Shown one piece after another: positions 49,822-62,340 of a DNA stretch of 64,000 nucleotides; the first letter of the stretch is position 1, and each line of letters opens with the position of its first letter. Location of the stretch: NCBI RefSeq assembly GCF_002091755.1, contig NZ_BDAI01000013.1, positions 1 to 64,000 of the forward strand. The letters are read 5' to 3'. Below the pieces are notes generated by a model. It was not told the DNA's origin and did no database searches. It worked only from the letters and a program-made list of their open reading frames with translations. This DNA is from Pseudomonas nitroreducens NBRC 12694 (GTDB taxonomy: Bacteria > Pseudomonadota > Gammaproteobacteria > Pseudomonadales > Pseudomonadaceae). A program made the translations under genes and the position numbers.

Positions 49822-51651
49822 CTACAGCGGCAGCAGCCAGGGTACCAGCACAACGCTGACGATCATCACCAGAATCGTGAAGGGTACGCCAACCTTGACG
49901 AAATCTCCGAAGCGATAGCGGCCTGGGCCGAGCACCAGCGTATTGACCGGCGAAGAGATCGGCGTCATGAAGGCGGCCGACGCGGCCAGCGCGACGATCA
50001 TCGCGAATGACTCGGGCGAGGCGCCCAGCGCCTTGGCCGTGGCGATGGCGACCGGGGCCATGAGCACGGCGGTGGCGGTGTTGGAGATGAACAGGCCGAT
50101 CATCGCGGTAAGCGCGAACAGGCTGGCGAGGATCGCATAGGGGCCTGCGCCGCCCAGCGCACCCACCAGCCCATTGACCGCGAGGGTGATGCCGCCGGTC
50201 TTCTGCAGCGCCAGGGCGAAGGGCAGCATGCCGACGATCAGCAGCAGGCTCTGCCAGTGAATGGCGCGGTAGGCGCTGTCCATGTCGATGCAGCGGAAGG
50301 CGCCCATCAGCAGGCAGGCGATCAGCGCGGCCATGACGTTGGGCACCAGGCCGCTGACCATCAGGATCACCATCACCGCCAGGCTGAACAGCGCGTGGGG
50401 CGCCTGGCTGGCGGCGGGGGCCGCCTCGTCGACTTCGGCCGGCAGGCTGAGCACCAGGAAGTCGCGGCTGCGCGCCTGCAACTGGCGGATTTCCTTCCAG
50501 TCGCCGATCACCAGCAGGGTGTCGCCGACCTTCAGCTTGGCCTCCAGCAGTCCCTCCACCAGTGCCTCGCGGTTGCGCCGCAGGCCGACCACGTTGAGGC
50601 CGAACTGGCTGCGGAACTCCAGGTCGCGCACGCTCCTGCCCAGCAACCCGGACTCCGGCGGCAGGGTGACTTCGGCCATACCCACCTCGTGGGCACGCTC
50701 GGTGAAATAGTCGCCCTGCAGGCTCAGCGGCTCCAGGCCGTATTCGTGGTACATGCCGAGCAGGTCATTGCGTTCGCCGGAGATATCGACCAGCAACACG
50801 TCACCGGCGTGCAGCACGATGTTGGCGCTGGGCGTCAGGATCTTCAGGCGGAAGTGCACCATGCGCTCGATGGCTACCACGTTGGTCCCGGCGCGGGCGC
50901 GCAGCTCCACGTCGGCCAGGCTCATGCCCACCAGTTGCGAGTCGGCGCGGATGCGCAGGCGGCGTTCGCGGCCGGCCAGTTGGTAGTCGCGGATCAGGTC
51001 GCTGAGGGTACGGCGCTTGACGCTCTGCTTGTCGTCGCCGCCGTCATCGCCCAGCCAGCGCCGCGCCACCAGCATGTAGCCGACGCCGAGCACCAGCACG
51101 ACCAGGCCGAACGGGGTAAAGCTGAAGAAGCTGAAACCTTTCGAACCTTCACGCACCAGTTCGCTGTGCACCACGACGTTGGGTGCGGTGGCGACCAGCG
51201 TGAGCATGCCGCTGATCAGCCCGGCGAAGCTCAGCGGCATCATCAGCCGGCGCGGCGACACGTGCAGGCGCGCGGCGATGCTCAGCACCACGGGAATGAA
51301 GATGGCGACCACGCCGGTCGAACTCATCACCGACCCGAGGCCGGCAACGGCGAGCATCAGCAGTACCAGCAGGCGCGTCTCGCTGGAGCCGGCGCGGCGG
51401 GTCAGCCATTCGCCGATGCGGTAGGCCACGCCGGTGCGCACCAGGCCTTCGCCGATGACGAACAGCGCGGCGATCAGGATGACGTTGGGATCGGCGAAGC
51501 CGGCCAGCGACTCCTGCACGCTGAGCACACCGGACAACGGCAGGGCGACCATCACCAGCAGGGCGACCACGTCCATCCGCGGGCGGTTGGCGACGAACAG
51601 CCCGACCGCGGTGGCGAGGAGGGCGAGGACCCAGATCAGTTGCAGACTCAT
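49822..51651 (-). CDS. SLC13-family permease with two RCK_C (TrkA-C) domains
   Basis: This 609-residue protein has a DASS/SLC13-like membrane fold in two halves (about residues 1-200 and 410-609). Two RCK_C domains lie between them, as seen in the repeated pattern GMSLADVELRARAGTNVVAIER and GRSVRDLEFRSQFGLNVVGLRR. Similar proteins carry sulfate, C4-dicarboxylates or other anions; the substrate is unknown. The RCK_C pair suggests gating by a small ligand. It may head the operon with the winged-helix, VTT and rlmF genes. Confidence 0.88.
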   Translation of the reverse strand: MSLQLIWVLALLATAVGLFVANRPRMDVVALLVMVALPLSGVLSVQESLAGFADPNVILIAALFVIGEGLVRTGVAYRIGEWLTRRAGSSETRLLVLLMLAVAGLGSVMSSTGVVAIFIPVVLSIAARLHVSPRRLMMPLSFAGLISGMLTLVATAPNVVVHSELVREGSKGFSFFSFTPFGLVVLVLGVGYMLVARRWLGDDGGDDKQSVKRRTLSDLIRDYQLAGRERRLRIRADSQLVGMSLADVELRARAGTNVVAIERMVHFRLKILTPSANIVLHAGDVLLVDISGERNDLLGMYHEYGLEPLSLQGDYFTERAHEVGMAEVTLPPESGLLGRSVRDLEFRSQFGLNVVGLRRNREALVEGLLEAKLKVGDTLLVIGDWKEIRQLQARSRDFLVLSLPAEVDEAAPAASQAPHALFSLAVMVILMVSGLVPNVMAALIACLLMGAFRCIDMDSAYRAIHWQSLLLIVGMLPFALALQKTGGITLAVNGLVGALGGAGPYAILASLFALTAMIGLFISNTATAVLMAPVAIATAKALGASPESFAMIVALAASAAFMTPISSPVNTLVLGPGRYRFGDFVKVGVPFTILVMIVSVVLVPWLLPL

Positions 51652-51765
51652 GCGCTTCCCTAGCTTTATTTCGGCGCGCCATTGTGCCCGTTGTGGCAGG
51701 CACGTTGCGTTGATCCGATGCAGCTTAGCGAAGCGTGACGCCCCGCGCGCGGGGCGTTCGCCGGG

Positions 51766-53421
51766 TCATGGCAGGCGCGAAACCGGGGTGATCTGCTGCG
51801 GATCGGTGCGCAACTCGAGCAGCGCCGGCTTGCCGCTGGCCTGGGCACGCTCGAAGGCGGCGGCGAAGTCCTCGGTACGTTCGACCCGCTCGCCGTGGGC
51901 GCCGAAAGCGCGGGCGAGGGCGACGAAGTCCGGGTTGCGCAGCTGCGTGGCACTGATGCGGCCGGGGTATTCGCGTTCCTGGTGCATGCGGATGGTGCCG
52001 AGCATGCCGTTGTTGACCACGATGACGGTCAGCGCGGCGCCGTACTGCACGGCGGTGGCCAGCTCCTGCGGGTACATCATGAAGCAGCCGTCACCGGCGA
52101 AGCACACCACGCTGCGCTGCGGGTCGCGCAGCTTGGCAGCGATGGCGGCGGGGAAGCCGTAGCCCATGGCGCCGTTGGTGGGGGCGAGCTGGCTGCGTGG
52201 CGTGCGATAGCGGTAGAAACGATGCACCCAGACGGCGTAATTGCCGGCGCCGTTGCTGATCACCGCATCGTCCGGGAGCGCTTCGTTGAGGTAATTGATG
52301 ACTTGCGTGAGGTCCACGCCTTGCGGTGGTTCGGCGTGCTCGGGTGGGGTGACGTAGCTGAGATAGTCGGCGCGGGCCGCGGCGGTCCACTCCGCCCAGG
52401 GTGTTTCGCTCAGGGGAGCGAGCCCGGCCAGGGCAGTGGCGATCTCCGGCATGCCGGCCTCGACCATCTGGTCGACCTGGTAGACGCGGCCCAGCTCGCT
52501 GGCATCGGCGTACACGTGGATCATGCTCTGCTGAGGGCGCGGGCTCTGGATCAGGGTGTAGCCGACGCTGGGCGTTTCGCTCAGGCGCGAGCCGAGCACC
52601 AGCAGCAGGTCTGCTTCCTGCACCCGCGCGGTGAGCCTGGGCGAGGCGCCGAAGCCGAGCTGGCCGGCGTACTGCTCGTCGCGGTTGTCGATCAGGTCCT
52701 GGCGGCGGAACGAGGCCACCAGCGGCAGGCGGTTGGCGCGGGCGAAGGCGCGTACCTGCTCGCAGGCCTCGGTGGTCCAGCCAGTGCCACCGACGATCAG
52801 CAGCGGGCGCCGGGCCTGGCTCAGCCGTTCACGCAGCTCGGCCAGCGCGCTGGACGTCGGCGCGGCGCGGGTGATGGGCGACGGCGCCACATCGGCGACC
52901 TGTGCCGAGCCGAACAGCACCTCCTCCGGCAGCCCGATCACCACCGGACCGGGCCGCCCTGACTGGGCGACGCGGAAGGCGCGGGTGACGATCTCGGGAA
53001 TGCGGCGGATGTCGTCGACTTCGGTGGCCCATTTGGCCAGACCGCCGAACATCTGCCGGTAGTCCACTTCCTGGAAGGCCTCGCGGCCCTTGAAGGCGCT
53101 TTCCACCTGGCCGATGAACAGAATCATCGGCGTCGAGTCCTGCATCGCCGTATGCACGCCGTTGGCCGCATGGGTCGCGCCCGGCCCGCGGGTGACGAAG
53201 CAGATACCGGGTTGGCCGGTGAGCTTGCCGTAGGCATCGGCCATGTTCGAGGCGGCGCCTTCGTGGCGGGTGACGATGGTCTGGATACCGGACGCGTCGT
53301 GCAGCGCGTCGAGCACCGGCAGGTAGCTTTCGCCGGGGATGCAGTAGACGGTATCCACCGTGTGAAGCTGCAGGGCATCGACGAGGATCTGGCCGCCGTT
53401 GCGGGCCGGGAGGTCGGACAT
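51766..53421 (-). CDS. ThDP-dependent enzyme, acetolactate synthase large-subunit-like
   Basis: This 551-residue thiamine-diphosphate enzyme has the activating Glu54 (TRHEGAASNMADAYG) and the cofactor motif GDGCFMMYP ... NN. The family covers acetolactate synthase, oxalyl-CoA decarboxylase, glyoxylate carboligase and benzoylformate decarboxylase types. No ilvN-like regulatory subunit is next to it, and the sequence does not look like the biosynthetic IlvB, so the substrate is open. The ATG at 53421 gives the normal N-terminus; the ATG at 53484 would add 21 residues. Confidence 0.85.
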   Translation of the reverse strand: MSDLPARNGGQILVDALQLHTVDTVYCIPGESYLPVLDALHDASGIQTIVTRHEGAASNMADAYGKLTGQPGICFVTRGPGATHAANGVHTAMQDSTPMILFIGQVESAFKGREAFQEVDYRQMFGGLAKWATEVDDIRRIPEIVTRAFRVAQSGRPGPVVIGLPEEVLFGSAQVADVAPSPITRAAPTSSALAELRERLSQARRPLLIVGGTGWTTEACEQVRAFARANRLPLVASFRRQDLIDNRDEQYAGQLGFGASPRLTARVQEADLLLVLGSRLSETPSVGYTLIQSPRPQQSMIHVYADASELGRVYQVDQMVEAGMPEIATALAGLAPLSETPWAEWTAAARADYLSYVTPPEHAEPPQGVDLTQVINYLNEALPDDAVISNGAGNYAVWVHRFYRYRTPRSQLAPTNGAMGYGFPAAIAAKLRDPQRSVVCFAGDGCFMMYPQELATAVQYGAALTVIVVNNGMLGTIRMHQEREYPGRISATQLRNPDFVALARAFGAHGERVERTEDFAAAFERAQASGKPALLELRTDPQQITPVSRLP

Positions 53422-53644
53422 GGGGATCGGATTCCTGGAGGGCGGGGGTGGGCTGATCTTCGAACAACTGCCAGGACGAACCAAGCGAGCATTCTTCGCA
53501 AGGTTATTCCTCCGAGGAATGAATGCACTGGCCGGGAGCCGGCGCGACGACGAACCGCGCTGGCGTTTTCCCTGAGTTGTCTATGGTTGATGCACGGGCG
53601 CACCTGCGTCCGCAGGACGTTTTGCTGCAGAAGGAGAACCTCCC

Positions 53645-55549
53645 ATGCCCCACCTCTCGACGCGAGCCCTGCTCGCCGGCCTGTTCGCCAGCTCCAGCCT
53701 GCCCCTCTTCGCCGCCCTGCCTTCGGCGCCGGGGTATGTCGATGACAGCGGCTACAGCGCCGCGGCCAAGACCCGCATCCTGCCGGCGATGTTCGAGCAG
53801 AAGCTCACCAGTACGAAGTACATCGCCAAGGCCGACAATCCGTTGATCACCCTGGCCGAGTCCAGCGGCTTCAAGGAAACCTCCGACTATCACCAGACCC
53901 GCGCCTGGCTGCAGAAGCTGGCGGATGCTTCCGGCGGTGCCATCACTCTGAGCGATCTGCCGGAGAACAGCGCCACCGGCGAGCCGATGCTGCTGGTCAC
54001 GGCCAGCCGCGAGGCAGACAAGTCGGCGGAGGGGCTGAACAAGTCCGGCAAACCGACCCTCTTCGTCGAGGCGGAAATCCATCCCGGCGAGGCCAACGGC
54101 AAGGACGCGATGTTCATGCTGCTGCGCGACATGACCACCGGCGACAAGCCACTGGCGGGGCTGCTGGACAAGGTCAACATCCTCTTCATCCCCACCGTGA
54201 ACATCGACGGCGACCTGCGCCGCAGCCCCTACGGGCGGATCAACCAGAACGGCCCGGAAGTCACCGGCTGGCGCGTCAACGGCCTGAACTACAACCTCAA
54301 CCGCGACTTCACCAAGCTCGACAGCGCGGAAATCCGCAACGTCGCCTCAGTGTTCAACCAGTACGACCTGAGCTTCTTCGTCGATACCCATTCCACCGAC
54401 GGCGCCATGTACCCCTACGACAGCTCCTATTGCCACAACGGCAACGGCTGGTCGCCGGCCTCCAGCGAGTGGATGGACAAGGTCATGCGGCCGCCGGTCT
54501 ACAAGGAGCTGGAAGGCGACGGCCATGTGGTCCACGAGTGCATCAGCTTCAACGACAACCAGGATCCGACCAAGGGTTACTACCCCTATCGCACCGACCT
54601 GGCGCGGTTCTCCAACCAGTACGGCGACATCCGCAACGTGCCATCGATCCTCATCGAGCAGCACGCGCTGCATCCCTACGAAACCCAGGTGCTGGGCAAC
54701 TACGTGATGCTCAAGGCGATGTTCCAGGTGATCGGCGATAACGCCGATTCGCTCAAGCAGGCCATCACCAAGGACCGCGAGCGCCTGGCCGCGCAGAAGG
54801 ACGTGATCCTCACCTGGAAGCCCGGAAAAGAGCAGCACACGCCGTTCACCGTCGGCGACTACCGCTACGAGGAATCGCCGATCACCGGCAAGAAGACCAT
54901 CGTCTGGAGCAACAAGCCCAAGCAACTCGATGTGCCGATCAGCGATAACTCGGTGCCGGACCTGGTGGTGAAACGACCGAAGCAGTTCGTCGTGCCGGTG
55001 CAGTGGGGCGAGGTGATTGCGCGCCTGAAGTCCCACGGCATCCAGATGAAGACCCTGGACAAGGCCACGCCCATCGAGGTGACCCTGAACCGCATGGACG
55101 ACATCAAGCTGGCCGGCGGCTTCGAGCCGGACCGTGCCGCCACCAACGAGATTCCCGGCTACGAGGGACATCTGCTGGTGAGCGGCACCGGCAAACCGTT
55201 CCAACGCCTGCAGACCTACCCGGCGGGCTCCGTGGTGATCGACACCGACCAGCCGCTGGGCGTGCTGGCGATCAACCTGCTGACGGCGGAGAGCCCGGAT
55301 TCGTTCTGGTCCTGGGGCTTCTTCAACTCGACGCTGGTGGTCGCCGAGGAGCCGGAGGAGTACGTGATGGAACCGATGGCGCGCAAGATGCTCGCCGAGG
55401 ACCCGAAGCTCAAGGCCGAGTTCGAGAAGAAGCTCAAGGACGACAAGGCCTTCGCCAAGGACGCCCAGGCGCGCCTGCAGTGGTTTTACCAGCGCACGCC
55501 GTTCTATGACGTGAATGCCTACGTGTATCCGGTGGGGACGGTGTACTGA
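53645..55549 (+). CDS. Secreted M14-family zinc carboxypeptidase
   Basis: This 634-residue protein has a signal peptide (LLAGLFASSSLPLFAAL). Zinc ligands are His146 and Glu149 (HPGE) and His249 (VDTHSTDG), the substrate Arg is in NLNRDFTK (Arg220) and the catalytic Glu is Glu338 (LIEQH). A long C-terminal part of about 270 residues follows the catalytic domain; it has an unassigned beta-rich section and a helical end. It acts in the periplasm or outside. The Shine-Dalgarno gaaggag supports the start. Confidence 0.9.
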   Translation: MPHLSTRALLAGLFASSSLPLFAALPSAPGYVDDSGYSAAAKTRILPAMFEQKLTSTKYIAKADNPLITLAESSGFKETSDYHQTRAWLQKLADASGGAITLSDLPENSATGEPMLLVTASREADKSAEGLNKSGKPTLFVEAEIHPGEANGKDAMFMLLRDMTTGDKPLAGLLDKVNILFIPTVNIDGDLRRSPYGRINQNGPEVTGWRVNGLNYNLNRDFTKLDSAEIRNVASVFNQYDLSFFVDTHSTDGAMYPYDSSYCHNGNGWSPASSEWMDKVMRPPVYKELEGDGHVVHECISFNDNQDPTKGYYPYRTDLARFSNQYGDIRNVPSILIEQHALHPYETQVLGNYVMLKAMFQVIGDNADSLKQAITKDRERLAAQKDVILTWKPGKEQHTPFTVGDYRYEESPITGKKTIVWSNKPKQLDVPISDNSVPDLVVKRPKQFVVPVQWGEVIARLKSHGIQMKTLDKATPIEVTLNRMDDIKLAGGFEPDRAATNEIPGYEGHLLVSGTGKPFQRLQTYPAGSVVIDTDQPLGVLAINLLTAESPDSFWSWGFFNSTLVVAEEPEEYVMEPMARKMLAEDPKLKAEFEKKLKDDKAFAKDAQARLQWFYQRTPFYDVNAYVYPVGTVY

Positions 55550-55568
55550 AGCCAGATCCGCAGAAATG

Positions 55569-55596
55569 ACAACGGCGCCCGAGGGCGCCGTTGTTC
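55569..55596. terminator. Bidirectional terminator between carboxypeptidase and valS
   Basis: Perfect 11-base arms (55569-55579 and 55584-55594) flank cgag. It lies between the convergent 3' ends, with short T-runs on the plus side (ttgttctt). Confidence 0.8.
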
Positions 55597-55611
55597 TTAC
55601 CTTTCCAGAAC

Positions 55612-58461
<2,850 letters not shown>

Positions 58462-58568
58462 GAGCGCGGCGGGACCCTGATAAGGCTAGACGGAAAACCG
58501 CTGAGTATAACGGGAGGCGGGGCGCTCAGGCCACCGGCGCGGATGGCCGTGTGCCCGCAAAAGGGGCA

Positions 58569-58658
58569 TGCAGGAGCAAGCCTGCTCGCCAACGCTCTTC
58601 TGCAAGCTCGCAGTGGCGATGGTTCGCGAGCAAGGGCTAGGCACACCCTCGCTCCTCC
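58569..58658. repeat. Degenerate REP doublet upstream of valS
   Basis: Altered REP-like segments lie at 58571-58590 and, in inverted form, at 58621-58634 and 58648-58656. It is an old, decayed REPIN in the gap between the small ORF and valS. Confidence 0.5.
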
Positions 58659-58680
58659 AAAAGCGGAATGGCGCGGGATG

Positions 58681-59052
58681 TCAGGGCTTGCGCTGGGCCA
58701 GCAGGCGCTGCATCCGCGCTTCCAGGCGGCGCTGCAGTTCGGCTTCGATCTGCGGGGCGAAGTCGTCGATCACATCCTGCAGGATCAGTTGAGCGGCTGC
58801 GCGCAGCTCCAGGTCCAGGCGATTCAGCTCGCTAGCCTGGGCAACGGCGTTCGGCTCGACCGGTTGGATGGCAGGCGGCGCTGGGGCCTGGGGCGCGGGC
58901 GTGACGACGTCGGAGAGCAACGGGATGTTGTCCGGCTCGAAGGATTCGGTGAGCAGGGGCGGCTCGGCCGCCGATTCGTCCAGCAGATCCTGGATCTTCT
59001 TCAGGTCTTCCAGCAGGTGGTCGGGGTCGTGCGGGGGCTTGCGGTTGTCCAT
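58681..59052 (-). CDS. Small conserved protein between holC and valS (PA3833-like)
   Basis: This 123-residue acidic protein has a Pro/Ala-rich middle (about residues 50-70) and a helical C-terminus (ELRAAAQLILQDVIDDFAPQIEAELQRRLEARMQRLL). Function is unknown; a conserved hypothetical gene occupies this position in P. aeruginosa (PA3833 from memory). It follows holC by 19 bases and is probably translated with it. Confidence 0.85.
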   Translation of the reverse strand: MDNRKPPHDPDHLLEDLKKIQDLLDESAAEPPLLTESFEPDNIPLLSDVVTPAPQAPAPPAIQPVEPNAVAQASELNRLDLELRAAAQLILQDVIDDFAPQIEAELQRRLEARMQRLLAQRKP

Positions 59053-59071
59053 GGTCTTGGCGGTGACGCTC

Positions 59072-59500
59072 TCAAGGGCGCGGCAGGCGATGGTCCTGCA
59101 AAGGATAGCCCTGCTCGCGGTAGCGACGGAAATTCTCCCGCGCGGCCTGACGAATCGCCGGTTCCTCGATCACCAGCTCGGCGACTCGGTTGAAGCGGTC
59201 GACGAACGCAGGAATGGCCAGGGTCAGGTTGATCAGCAGGTCCCGGTGGCTCTCCGGCGGCTCGCCCAGGGCCAGCACAATGGGCGAGTCGGCGTCTTCT
59301 TCCACCGCGTTGTGTGGGATGAAGGTTTCTCCACGGAAGTTCCACAGCCGGGCATCCAGCGCGTCGCGCTGGGCCTCGTCGCTGCACAGCACGAAGATGC
59401 GCATGCCTTGCCGCCAGGCCTTTTCGGCCAGGCGACAGGCGATGGTCAGGCGTGCGTCGGGATCGGCGCTGGGAATGACGTAGAAATCCACACGCGTCAT
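59072..59500 (-). CDS. holC: DNA polymerase III chi subunit
   Basis: This 142-residue protein matches the HolC family (TRVDFYVIPSADPDARLTIACRLAEKAW at the N-terminus, and the FIPHNAVEEDADSPIVLA region). Chi links the clamp loader to single-strand binding protein. The ATG at 59500 gives the usual length; an upstream ATG at 59527 would add nine residues. It starts 34 bases after the pepA stop, and pepA-holC-valS is a conserved order in gamma-proteobacteria. Confidence 0.94.
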   Translation of the reverse strand: MTRVDFYVIPSADPDARLTIACRLAEKAWRQGMRIFVLCSDEAQRDALDARLWNFRGETFIPHNAVEEDADSPIVLALGEPPESHRDLLINLTLAIPAFVDRFNRVAELVIEEPAIRQAARENFRRYREQGYPLQDHRLPRP

Positions 59501-59534
59501 GCGTTCGATCCCATCGGCAGATTGCACTGTGCCA

Positions 59535-61025
59535 TTACTTGGCGCGGTCCAGCAGGTACTGGGTCAGCAGTGGAACCGGGCGGCCCGTGGCGCCCTTGTC
59601 CTTGCCGCCGCTGATCCAGGCGGTGCCGGCGATGTCCAGGTGCGCCCAGTGGAACTTCTTCGCGAAGCGCGACAGGAAGCAGCCGGCGGTGATGGTGCCA
59701 GCCTTCGGCCCGCCGATGTTGGCGATGTCGGCGAAGGGACTGTCCAGCTGCTCCTGGTACTCGTCGAACAGCGGTAGTTGCCAGGCGCGGTCGTCGGCGA
59801 CTTCACCGGCCTTGAGCAGTTGCTTGATCAGCGCGTCGTTGTTGCCCATCAGGCCCGAGGTGTTGGAGCCCAGGGCGACGATGCAGGCGCCGGTGAGGGT
59901 GGCGATGTCCACCACGGACTGCGGCTTGAAGCGCTCGACGTAGGTCAGCGCGTCGCACAGCACCAAGCGGCCTTCGGCGTCGGTGTTGAGGATCTCGACG
60001 GTCTGGCCGCTCATGGTGGTGACGATGTCGCCCGGACGGGTGGCGCCGCCGCTGGGCATGTTCTCGGCACAGGCCATCACGCCGACCAGGTTGATCGGCA
60101 GCTGCAACTCCAGCACGGCGCGGAAGGTGCCGAACACGGAGGCGGCGCCGCACATGTCGAACTTCATCTCGTCCATGCCCAGGCCGGGCTTGAGGCTGAT
60201 ACCGCCGGTGTCGAAGGTGATGCCCTTGCCGACCAGGACGTGCGGGGCTTCGTCCTTCTTCTTCGCGCCGTTGTACTGCAGCACGATCAGGCGCGGCGGC
60301 TGGTCGCTGCCCTGGGCGACGGCGAGGAACGAGCCCATGCCCAGCTCGCGGAGTTTCTTCTCGTCGAGGACCTCGACTTTGAGACCCTTGTATTCCTTGC
60401 CCAGCGCCTTGGCCTGTTCGCCGAGGAAGGTCGGGTGGCAGAGGTTCGGCGGCAGGTTGCCCAGGTCGCGGGTCAGCGCCATGCCGTTGGCGATGGCCTG
60501 GGCTTCCTTGGCGCCCTGTTCGACAGCGGCGGCGTCGGCCTTATCGGCGAGCAGGGTGATCTTCTTCAGCTTCGGCGCTTCGGCCTTCTGGCTCTTGAAG
60601 CGGTCGAAGACGTAGGTGCCGTCGGCCAGGGTTTCCACCTGCAGGCGAGCCTTGCCGTGGGCATTGCGGCCTTTTACGGCTAGGTCGCCCAGGGCCAGCA
60701 CGGCGTCGGCGCCGCCCAGGTTCTTCAGATTACCGAGGACGGCGGAAACCAGTTTGCGGTAGGCGCGGTCGGAGAGTTCGCGCTCTTTGCCGGCGCCGAC
60801 CAGCAGCACGCGCTCGGCCTTAAGGTTGGGTAAATCTTGCAACAGTAGAGTCTGGCCCACCTTGCCTGCCAGGTCGCCGCGCTTGAGCAGGTTGGCAATG
60901 GCACCGCCGGTGGCTTCGTCGACGGCCTTGGCGCTGGCGCCGAGCTTGCGGCCTTCGCCCACGGCGATGACCAGGGTGGCGGTCTTCAGGGTTTCCGGAC
61001 GTACGCTTTTTACAAGGAATTCCAT
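59535..61025 (-). CDS. pepA: Leucyl aminopeptidase PepA
   Basis: This 496-residue M17 aminopeptidase carries the conserved metal-binding NTDAEGRL motif and FDTGGISLKP, plus an N-terminal macro-like domain. It removes N-terminal residues and in several bacteria also acts as a DNA-binding protein. The ATG at 61025 gives the family length. It is divergent from lptF. Confidence 0.96.
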   Translation of the reverse strand: MEFLVKSVRPETLKTATLVIAVGEGRKLGASAKAVDEATGGAIANLLKRGDLAGKVGQTLLLQDLPNLKAERVLLVGAGKERELSDRAYRKLVSAVLGNLKNLGGADAVLALGDLAVKGRNAHGKARLQVETLADGTYVFDRFKSQKAEAPKLKKITLLADKADAAAVEQGAKEAQAIANGMALTRDLGNLPPNLCHPTFLGEQAKALGKEYKGLKVEVLDEKKLRELGMGSFLAVAQGSDQPPRLIVLQYNGAKKKDEAPHVLVGKGITFDTGGISLKPGLGMDEMKFDMCGAASVFGTFRAVLELQLPINLVGVMACAENMPSGGATRPGDIVTTMSGQTVEILNTDAEGRLVLCDALTYVERFKPQSVVDIATLTGACIVALGSNTSGLMGNNDALIKQLLKAGEVADDRAWQLPLFDEYQEQLDSPFADIANIGGPKAGTITAGCFLSRFAKKFHWAHLDIAGTAWISGGKDKGATGRPVPLLTQYLLDRAK

Positions 61026-61206
61026 GGCTGAGTGTCCCCGGGACAAAGAGCAGAAGGGTCTGCGAATGAAGATGGACTGCGCAGTGACAGGCCTGGCGAA
61101 TCGCAGGATAATGCCGGCTATTTGCGCTGGGTCGCGTCCGCGCGCACCCGGCAATGCTTCACGGCGGCTAGTTTGAGCGTAGCCGCCCGAGCGTGACAAC
61201 CCTGGA

Positions 61207-62340
61207 GTGTCCGGTTTGATTGTCTTCCGTTACCTGTCCCGTGAAGTGCTGATCACCATGAGCGCGGTGAGCGCCGTGCTGCTGGTCATCATCATGAGCG
61301 GCCGTTTCATCAAGTACCTGGCGCAGGCGGCCCAAGGCCTGCTCGATCCGGGTTCGCTGTTCATGATCATGGGCGTGCGCCTGCCGGGCTTCCTGCAGCT
61401 GATCCTGCCGCTGGGCCTGTTCCTCGGCATCCTGCTGGCCTATGGCCGCCTGTACCTGGACAGCGAGATGACCGTGCTCACCGCCACCGGCATGAGCCAG
61501 CAGCGCCTGCTCGCCATCACCCTGGCACCGGCACTGTTCATCGCCCTGCTGGTGGCATGGCTGAGCCTGTGGCTGGCGCCGCAGGGCATCACCCAGATGC
61601 AGCTGCTGCTGAACAAGCAGGACGCGATGACCGAATTCGACACCCTGGCGCCGGGGCGCTTCCAGTCGATGCGCGACGGCACGCGGGTGACCTATACCGA
61701 AACCCTGGCCAACGAACGCACCGAGCTGGGCGGGGTCTTCATCTCGGACAAGAACCGCCCGCGCAACGGCAAGGACGGCGGCACTTCGGTGCTGGTCGGT
61801 GCCACTGGCGTGCAGGAAATCCATGCCGACGGCAGCCGCTACCTGATCCTCAAGGACGGCTACCGCTACGACGGCACGCCTGGCCAGGCTGATTACCGCG
61901 AGATCAAGTACGACACCTATGCTGCCTTGCTGCCCAAGCCGGAAGTGAGCAGCGAGATCGACGACCGCGACGCCATCCCCACCTCCGACCTGCTGGGCAG
62001 CGACGACCCGCGCATGAAGTCCGAGCTGCAGTGGCGCCTGTCCATCCCGCTGCTGGTGTTCGTGGTGACTGTGCTGGCGGTGCCGCTGTCGCGCGTGAAC
62101 CCGCGCCAGGGGCGCTTCCTCAAGCTGCTGCCGGCGGTGCTGCTGTACATGGCCTACCTGGCGCTGCTGATCGCCGGGCGCGGCATGCTCGACAAGGGCA
62201 AGATCCCCATGGCCCTCGGCCTGTGGTGGATCCACGGGATATTCCTGGCCATCGGCCTGCTGTTGTTGTACTGGGAGCCGCTGCGTCTGAAGCTGGCCGC
62301 CAAGCGAGCGAAGTCGGGCGGGGAGCTGAAGCATGCGTAA
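61207..62340 (+). CDS. lptF: LPS export ABC permease LptF
   Basis: This 377-residue inner-membrane protein forms, with LptG and LptB, the transporter that extracts lipopolysaccharide. It has hydrophobic segments near residues 15-35, 55-80 and 100-120, a periplasmic beta-jellyroll region in the middle, and three more membrane segments near the end. A GTG at 61207 is used here, but a TTG at 61216 (start of IVFRYLSREVL) has the better-placed GGAGTG and may be the true start. Its stop overlaps lptG by eight bases. Confidence 0.94.
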   Translation: MSGLIVFRYLSREVLITMSAVSAVLLVIIMSGRFIKYLAQAAQGLLDPGSLFMIMGVRLPGFLQLILPLGLFLGILLAYGRLYLDSEMTVLTATGMSQQRLLAITLAPALFIALLVAWLSLWLAPQGITQMQLLLNKQDAMTEFDTLAPGRFQSMRDGTRVTYTETLANERTELGGVFISDKNRPRNGKDGGTSVLVGATGVQEIHADGSRYLILKDGYRYDGTPGQADYREIKYDTYAALLPKPEVSSEIDDRDAIPTSDLLGSDDPRMKSELQWRLSIPLLVFVVTVLAVPLSRVNPRQGRFLKLLPAVLLYMAYLALLIAGRGMLDKGKIPMALGLWWIHGIFLAIGLLLLYWEPLRLKLAAKRAKSGGELKHA

